Source: Enterobacter huaxiensis (GTDB lineage: Bacteria > Pseudomonadota > Gammaproteobacteria > Enterobacterales > Enterobacteriaceae). Taken from it: a stretch of 64,000 bases of DNA. The notes below the pieces were generated by a model. It worked only from the letters and a program-made list of their open reading frames with translations, made no database searches and was not told the origin of the DNA. The DNA is taken from positions 434,001-498,000 of the forward strand of contig NZ_CP043342.1 of assembly GCF_003594935.2 (NCBI RefSeq), read 5' to 3'. Both the position numbers and the translations under genes were made by a program. Below, one piece after another: positions 59,410-64,000 of the stretch (positions within the stretch are counted from its first letter, which is position 1; each line of letters opens with the position of its first letter).

Positions 59410-60864
59410 ATGACTACCCAGGCTCTTCAGGACCATATTCTTTTTCAGAACGGATATCTGGTTAACGGCATCTGGAAAACGCTCGACACGACGTTTGATG
59501 TCCTAAACCCGGCCACGGGCGAGACGATCGCAAAGGTGGCGAAGGCCGGTAAAGCCGAAACCGAAGAGGCCATTGCCGCCGCGACCAATGCCTTTCCCGC
59601 ATGGCGTGCTAAAACCGCTAAAGAGCGTTCGGCGATCCTCTACCGCTGGTATGAGCTGATTATCGAAAATAAAAGCTGGCTTGGGCGGCTAATGACCACC
59701 GAGCAAGGTAAACCTCTGAAAGAAGCCGAGGGCGAAGTTGAATACGCGGCGAGCTTTATTCAGTGGTTTGCCGAACAGGCCAAGCGTGCCAACGGCGAGA
59801 TCATTCCGCCGATCAAACCCGGCTCCCGCATTCTGGCTACCCGTGAACCTGTCGGGGTCGTTGCTGCCATTACGCCGTGGAACTTCCCGATGGCGATGCT
59901 CACCCGCAAGCTTGGCCCGGCACTGGCTGCCGGCTGCACGGGGGTCATTAAACCCGCGAACAACACGCCGCTCAGCGCCTTCGCGCTGCTGACGCTGGCG
60001 AAACAGGCCGGCGTACCGGATGGCGTCCTCAACGCGGTGGCGGGCAATACCCAGGAAATCAGCGACGCCATCATGGCCAGCCGCGACGTGCGTAAAATCT
60101 CATTTACCGGGTCAACCTCCGTGGGCAAAACGCTGGTGCGCAATGCTGCAGAGACAATGAAAAAAGTCTCGATGGAGCTGGGAGGAAACGCTCCGTATAT
60201 CGTCTTTGAAGACGCGGATATTGATGCCGCTGTTAAAGGGGCGATTGCCAACAAATTCCGCAATGCCGGACAGGTATGCGTCAGCGTTAACCGCTTTTAT
60301 ATTCAGGAAACGGTTTACGACAAGTTTGTGAATCAGCTGGCTGATGCGGTGAAGGCGCTGAAAGTCGGCAACGGGCTGGAGGAGGGCGTGGTGGTTGGCC
60401 CGCTGATTGAATCTTCGGCCGTCGATAAAGTGCGTGAGCATGTTGACGATGCCGTTGCCAAAGGCGCGACCGTGCTTGCCGGAGGCGAACCGCACTCGCT
60501 TGGCGGCAACTTCTGGACGCCAACGGTGCTGGGCGACTGCCACGAAGGCATGAAGCTGGCGGAAGAAGAAACCTTTGGCCCCGTTGCCGCCTGCTTCCGC
60601 TTCACCTCGGAAGATGAGGTGATTATGCGCGCCAATAATACGCCTTTCGGGCTGGCGGCCTACTTCTATACGCAAAACCTGTCGCGCGTATTCCGCGTCT
60701 CGCAGGCCATTGAGAGCGGGATGATTGGTATCAACGAGTGTGCGGTATCAACGGAGCTGGGGCCATTTGGCGGGGTGAAAGAGTCCGGGCTGGGCCGCGA
60801 AGGTTCTGTACTGGGGCTGGACGAGTTTCTGGAAGTCAAAACCCTGCATATCGGGGGATTATAA
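59410..60864 (+). CDS. NAD(P)+-dependent aldehyde dehydrogenase, succinate-semialdehyde dehydrogenase-like
   Basis: A 484-residue aldehyde dehydrogenase, starting MTTQALQDHILFQNGYLVNG behind GGGAGGACAC. Motifs: ITPWNFPMAMLTRKLGPALA (oxyanion Asn), FTGSTSVGKTLV (cofactor), MELGGNAPYIVFEDADIDAA (catalytic Glu) and FRNAGQVCVSVNRFYIQE (catalytic Cys). Closest familiar relatives are GabD/Sad. The residue two after the catalytic Cys is Ser, not the Cys found in GabD. It sits between aaeXAB and yhcO, where E. coli K-12 has none, with its own ribosome site after the aae terminator. The true substrate cannot be read from sequence; an aromatic or short semialdehyde is possible. Confidence 0.88.
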   Translation: MTTQALQDHILFQNGYLVNGIWKTLDTTFDVLNPATGETIAKVAKAGKAETEEAIAAATNAFPAWRAKTAKERSAILYRWYELIIENKSWLGRLMTTEQGKPLKEAEGEVEYAASFIQWFAEQAKRANGEIIPPIKPGSRILATREPVGVVAAITPWNFPMAMLTRKLGPALAAGCTGVIKPANNTPLSAFALLTLAKQAGVPDGVLNAVAGNTQEISDAIMASRDVRKISFTGSTSVGKTLVRNAAETMKKVSMELGGNAPYIVFEDADIDAAVKGAIANKFRNAGQVCVSVNRFYIQETVYDKFVNQLADAVKALKVGNGLEEGVVVGPLIESSAVDKVREHVDDAVAKGATVLAGGEPHSLGGNFWTPTVLGDCHEGMKLAEEETFGPVAACFRFTSEDEVIMRANNTPFGLAAYFYTQNLSRVFRVSQAIESGMIGINECAVSTELGPFGGVKESGLGREGSVLGLDEFLEVKTLHIGGL

Positions 60865-60882
60865 AAGACGGGGTGGCAGGCA

Positions 60883-61158
60883 ATGAAAATCTATACCTTT
60901 GATTTTGACGAGATCGACAGTCAGGAAGACTTCTATCGCGAATTTATTCGGGTGTTCAACCTGGATCAGAAAAGCGTGACTAACCTTGATACGCTGTGGG
61001 ATGTCGTTACCGGTAGCCAACTGCCGTTACCGCTGGAGATCGAGTTTACCCATTTGCCTGAAAAGCTTCGCAGACGTTTTGGCGCGCTGATTCTGTTATT
61101 TGATGAAGCAGAAGAAGAGCTGGAAGGGCAGTTGCGTTTTAACGCGCGGCCGACATAA
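60883..61158 (+). CDS. yhcO: Barstar-family protein YhcO
   Basis: A 91-residue acidic protein of the barstar (ribonuclease inhibitor) family. It has the barstar core [20 protein letters not shown] and [11 protein letters not shown] and an Asp/Glu-rich tail ([17 protein letters not shown]). In other bacteria barstar neutralises barnase, but no barnase-like RNase is next to it here or in E. coli, so it is an orphan. It follows the aldehyde dehydrogenase by 18 nt and may share its transcript. Its stop is 3' to 3' with a minus-strand terminator. Confidence 0.93.
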   Translation: MKIYTFDFDEIDSQEDFYREFIRVFNLDQKSVTNLDTLWDVVTGSQLPLPLEIEFTHLPEKLRRRFGALILLFDEAEEELEGQLRFNARPT

Positions 61159-61188
61159 AAAAAGCCCCTGACCGGGAGGTCAGGGGCA
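61157..61188 (-). terminator. Terminator of the yhcN-like gene
   Basis: On the minus strand GCCCCTGACC-TCCC-GGTCAGGGGC followed by TTTTTTTATG. It ends the minus-strand yhcN paralogue and its A-tract overlaps the yhcO stop. It could also stop yhcO transcription in part. Confidence 0.92.
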
Positions 61189-61215
61189 AGTCGTATAATG
61201 AAATACGACGAGGGT

Positions 61216-61482
61216 TTATTTGTACAGTTCAGCTGTAGCGTGCCAGTGGTCACCCTGATTCAGTTCGGTGACGCGGTAGCTGCTGGCCCCTGCTTTTTCA
61301 GCTTTAGCCGCCAGTTCCTGACGGATGTCCATCGGAGAACCGGTAACGGATGTTACGGATACACTGCCCATAGGCTGTAGATTCTGCGCCTGGTCAGCAT
61401 TCACCTGCGAAACGGCTGCGCTCGCGCCGAAAGAGAGAACGGATGCCAGGCCGAGGGTTGCGATGATAAGTTTGGTTTTCAT
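61216..61482 (-). CDS. YhcN-like DUF1471 periplasmic protein (paralogue)
   Basis: An 88-residue secreted protein of the YdgH/BhsA/McbA (DUF1471) family. The start at MKTKLIIATLGLASVLSFGA follows CAGGAG; an in-frame ATG at 61512 is weaker. A signal peptide of about 22 residues ends GASA. The mature part, MGSVSVTSVTGSPMDIRQEL to GDHWHATAELYK, matches the neighbouring YhcN closely, including the identical C-terminus. It appears to be a tandem duplicate; E. coli K-12 has a single yhcN here. YhcN-type proteins respond to peroxide, acid and other stresses. The role of this copy is unknown. Confidence 0.9.
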   Translation of the reverse strand: MKTKLIIATLGLASVLSFGASAAVSQVNADQAQNLQPMGSVSVTSVTGSPMDIRQELAAKAEKAGASSYRVTELNQGDHWHATAELYK

Positions 61483-61507
61483 AGTCTTTGCTCCTGAAAA
61501 TTTACAA

Positions 61508-61558
61508 CTCAACGGCGAGAAGGGTTGAACCGCTATTTTTATGCCTGGTGCCGTTGAG
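61508..61558. repeat. Inverted repeat between the two yhcN-like genes
   Basis: Perfect 9-bp arms CTCAACGGC (61508-61516) and GCCGTTGAG (61550-61558), spacer 33 nt. It lies in the 102-nt gap, upstream of the second gene's ribosome site. It could fold in the leader of that gene or serve as an operator. Confidence 0.55.
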
Positions 61559-61584
61559 GGGTTACGTTTGGGTATAGCTAAAAC

Positions 61585-61848
61585 TTATTTGTACAGTTCG
61601 GCGGTAGCGTGCCAGTGGTCACCGGTACGCGCTTCAATGATGCGATAAGATGACGCACCCTGTTCTTCCGCTTTCTTGTTCAGCATCTCGTGCATATCCA
61701 TCGGTGACGTACCGATCGCACCTACAGATACCGTACCGATTGCCTGACGCGACTGTGCCTGATCGGCGTTGATGGAATCCGCTGCGAAAGCACCGAATGA
61801 CAGGACGGACAGAACGCTCAGCGCTGCTACAGTAGTTTTGATTTTCAT
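61585..61848 (-). CDS. yhcN: Stress-response periplasmic protein YhcN
   Basis: An 87-residue DUF1471 protein with the E. coli YhcN start MKIKTTVAALSVLSVLSFGA and a signal peptide ending GAFAA. The mature part, with AIGTVSVGAIGTSPMDMHEM and GDHWHATAELYK, folds in the family as a small alpha/beta domain. E. coli YhcN is linked to peroxide and cytoplasmic acid stress and biofilm. It is divergent from nothing close and lies 102 nt upstream of its paralogue on the same strand. A GAGGTAAAGAATC ribosome region precedes the ATG. Confidence 0.93.
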   Translation of the reverse strand: MKIKTTVAALSVLSVLSFGAFAADSINADQAQSRQAIGTVSVGAIGTSPMDMHEMLNKKAEEQGASSYRIIEARTGDHWHATAELYK

Positions 61849-62225
61849 GATTCTTTACCTCGTCGAATTTTTTAGTGGGGTCTTGTTTCGTGACCCTCAT
61901 CACAAAATCAAGTATACACTAATCACGCTAAAAATTAATACCAGACTAATTGTTTCGCTGGTAATTACGTGTTAACGGAACTATTTTTTATAACCAAAAT
62001 GCATATAAATGATCATTTTATCGTCACATTTATAGGCTATGTCTAAATAAATCATATGGATATGAGACTTTGATTTTTTGTGCGATTTGCGGGTTTCGCA
62101 TTCACCAAATGAATGTTAATGAGTAGTAAATAGCACTATTTGTCAAAGGAAGGAGCAGTGGAAAAAAGGGAGAAGTGCAGTGGGGGCAGAACAATCCCCG
62201 CAGCCGTATGCTACGGGGAGGGGGA
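61849..62225. other. AT-rich region between yhcN and argR (no gene)
   Basis: 377 nt, AT-rich in the middle, with the yhcN promoter expected on the left. A hairpin CCCCGCAGC / GCTACGGGG (62196-62218, one G-T pair) lies just past the argR stop and may be its terminator. No convincing open frame or RNA gene was found. Confidence 0.6.

Positions 62226-64000
<1,775 letters not shown>

Overview
The window is a stretch of core chromosome from a member of the Enterobacterales, most likely Enterobacter or a close relative. The gene order follows the Escherichia coli 72-74 min region almost gene for gene, from the end of the alpha ribosomal operon to mdh. Protein lengths match E. coli closely (RpoA 329, MreB 347, AccC 449 aa). 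The 16S variable regions look Enterobacter-like. Accessory genes absent from this spot in E. coli K-12 also fit Enterobacter or Klebsiella: an alpha-carbonic anhydrase, an MHYT-GGDEF-EAL protein, msrPQ, yagU, an aldehyde dehydrogenase and a second yhcN-like gene. The genus is inferred by eye, not by alignment.

Layout. 1-2.3 kb: end of the alpha operon (rpsK end, rpsD, rpoA, rplQ, terminator). 2.3-5.3 kb: yhdN-zntR, arfA, then mscL and trkA on the minus strand. 5.3-8.2 kb: the def-fmt-rsmB(-trkA) translation/formylation operon on the minus strand. 8.3-12.1 kb: dprA-smg-yrdD-tsaC-aroE-yrdB, facing yrdA. 12.6-18.4 kb: a complete rRNA operon (P1/P2, 16S, tRNA-Glu, 23S, 5S, tRNA-Thr, second 5S, terminator) followed by a REP element. 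18.4-22.9 kb: the amino-acid ABC transporter yhdWXYZ with a probable sigma-54/NtrC promoter. 23-28.9 kb: yhdV, the acrEF efflux pump and its regulator acrS. 28.9-31.2 kb: an MHYT-GGDEF-EAL cyclic-di-GMP protein and yhdU. 31.4-34.8 kb: dusB-fis, alpha-carbonic anhydrase and prmA. 34.8-38.9 kb: panF, yhdT, and the fatty-acid and shikimate genes accC, accB and aroQ. 39.1-41.8 kb: acuI-msrP-msrQ. 42-54.2 kb: csrD, mreBCD, yhdE (maf), rng, yhdP and tldD on the plus strand. 54.3-61.2 kb: yagU, aaeR, aaeXAB, an aldehyde dehydrogenase and the orphan barstar yhcO. 61.2-64 kb: two yhcN-like genes, argR with paired ARG boxes, and the start of mdh.

How the genes work together. Most are housekeeping: transcription and translation (alpha operon, rrn, def/fmt/rsmB, tsaC, dusB, prmA, arfA), cell shape (mreBCD), envelope homeostasis (yhdP, mscL, trkA, panF), and repair of oxidised periplasmic proteins (msrPQ). 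Exporters are acrEF and aaeAB. Nitrogen and arginine control appear as the yhdW promoter and the argR operator.

I found no CRISPR array, prophage, insertion sequence, toxin-antitoxin pair or defence island, and no clearly new multi-gene system. The observations most worth checking are small regulatory structures. They are a perfect hairpin that sequesters the msrP ribosome-binding site, the sigma-54/NtrC/CRP-like sites upstream of yhdW, terminator-like hairpins inside the fmt-rsmB and mreB-mreC operons, and a compensatory base-pair change between the two adjacent 5S genes. The accessory insertions listed above are also of interest.
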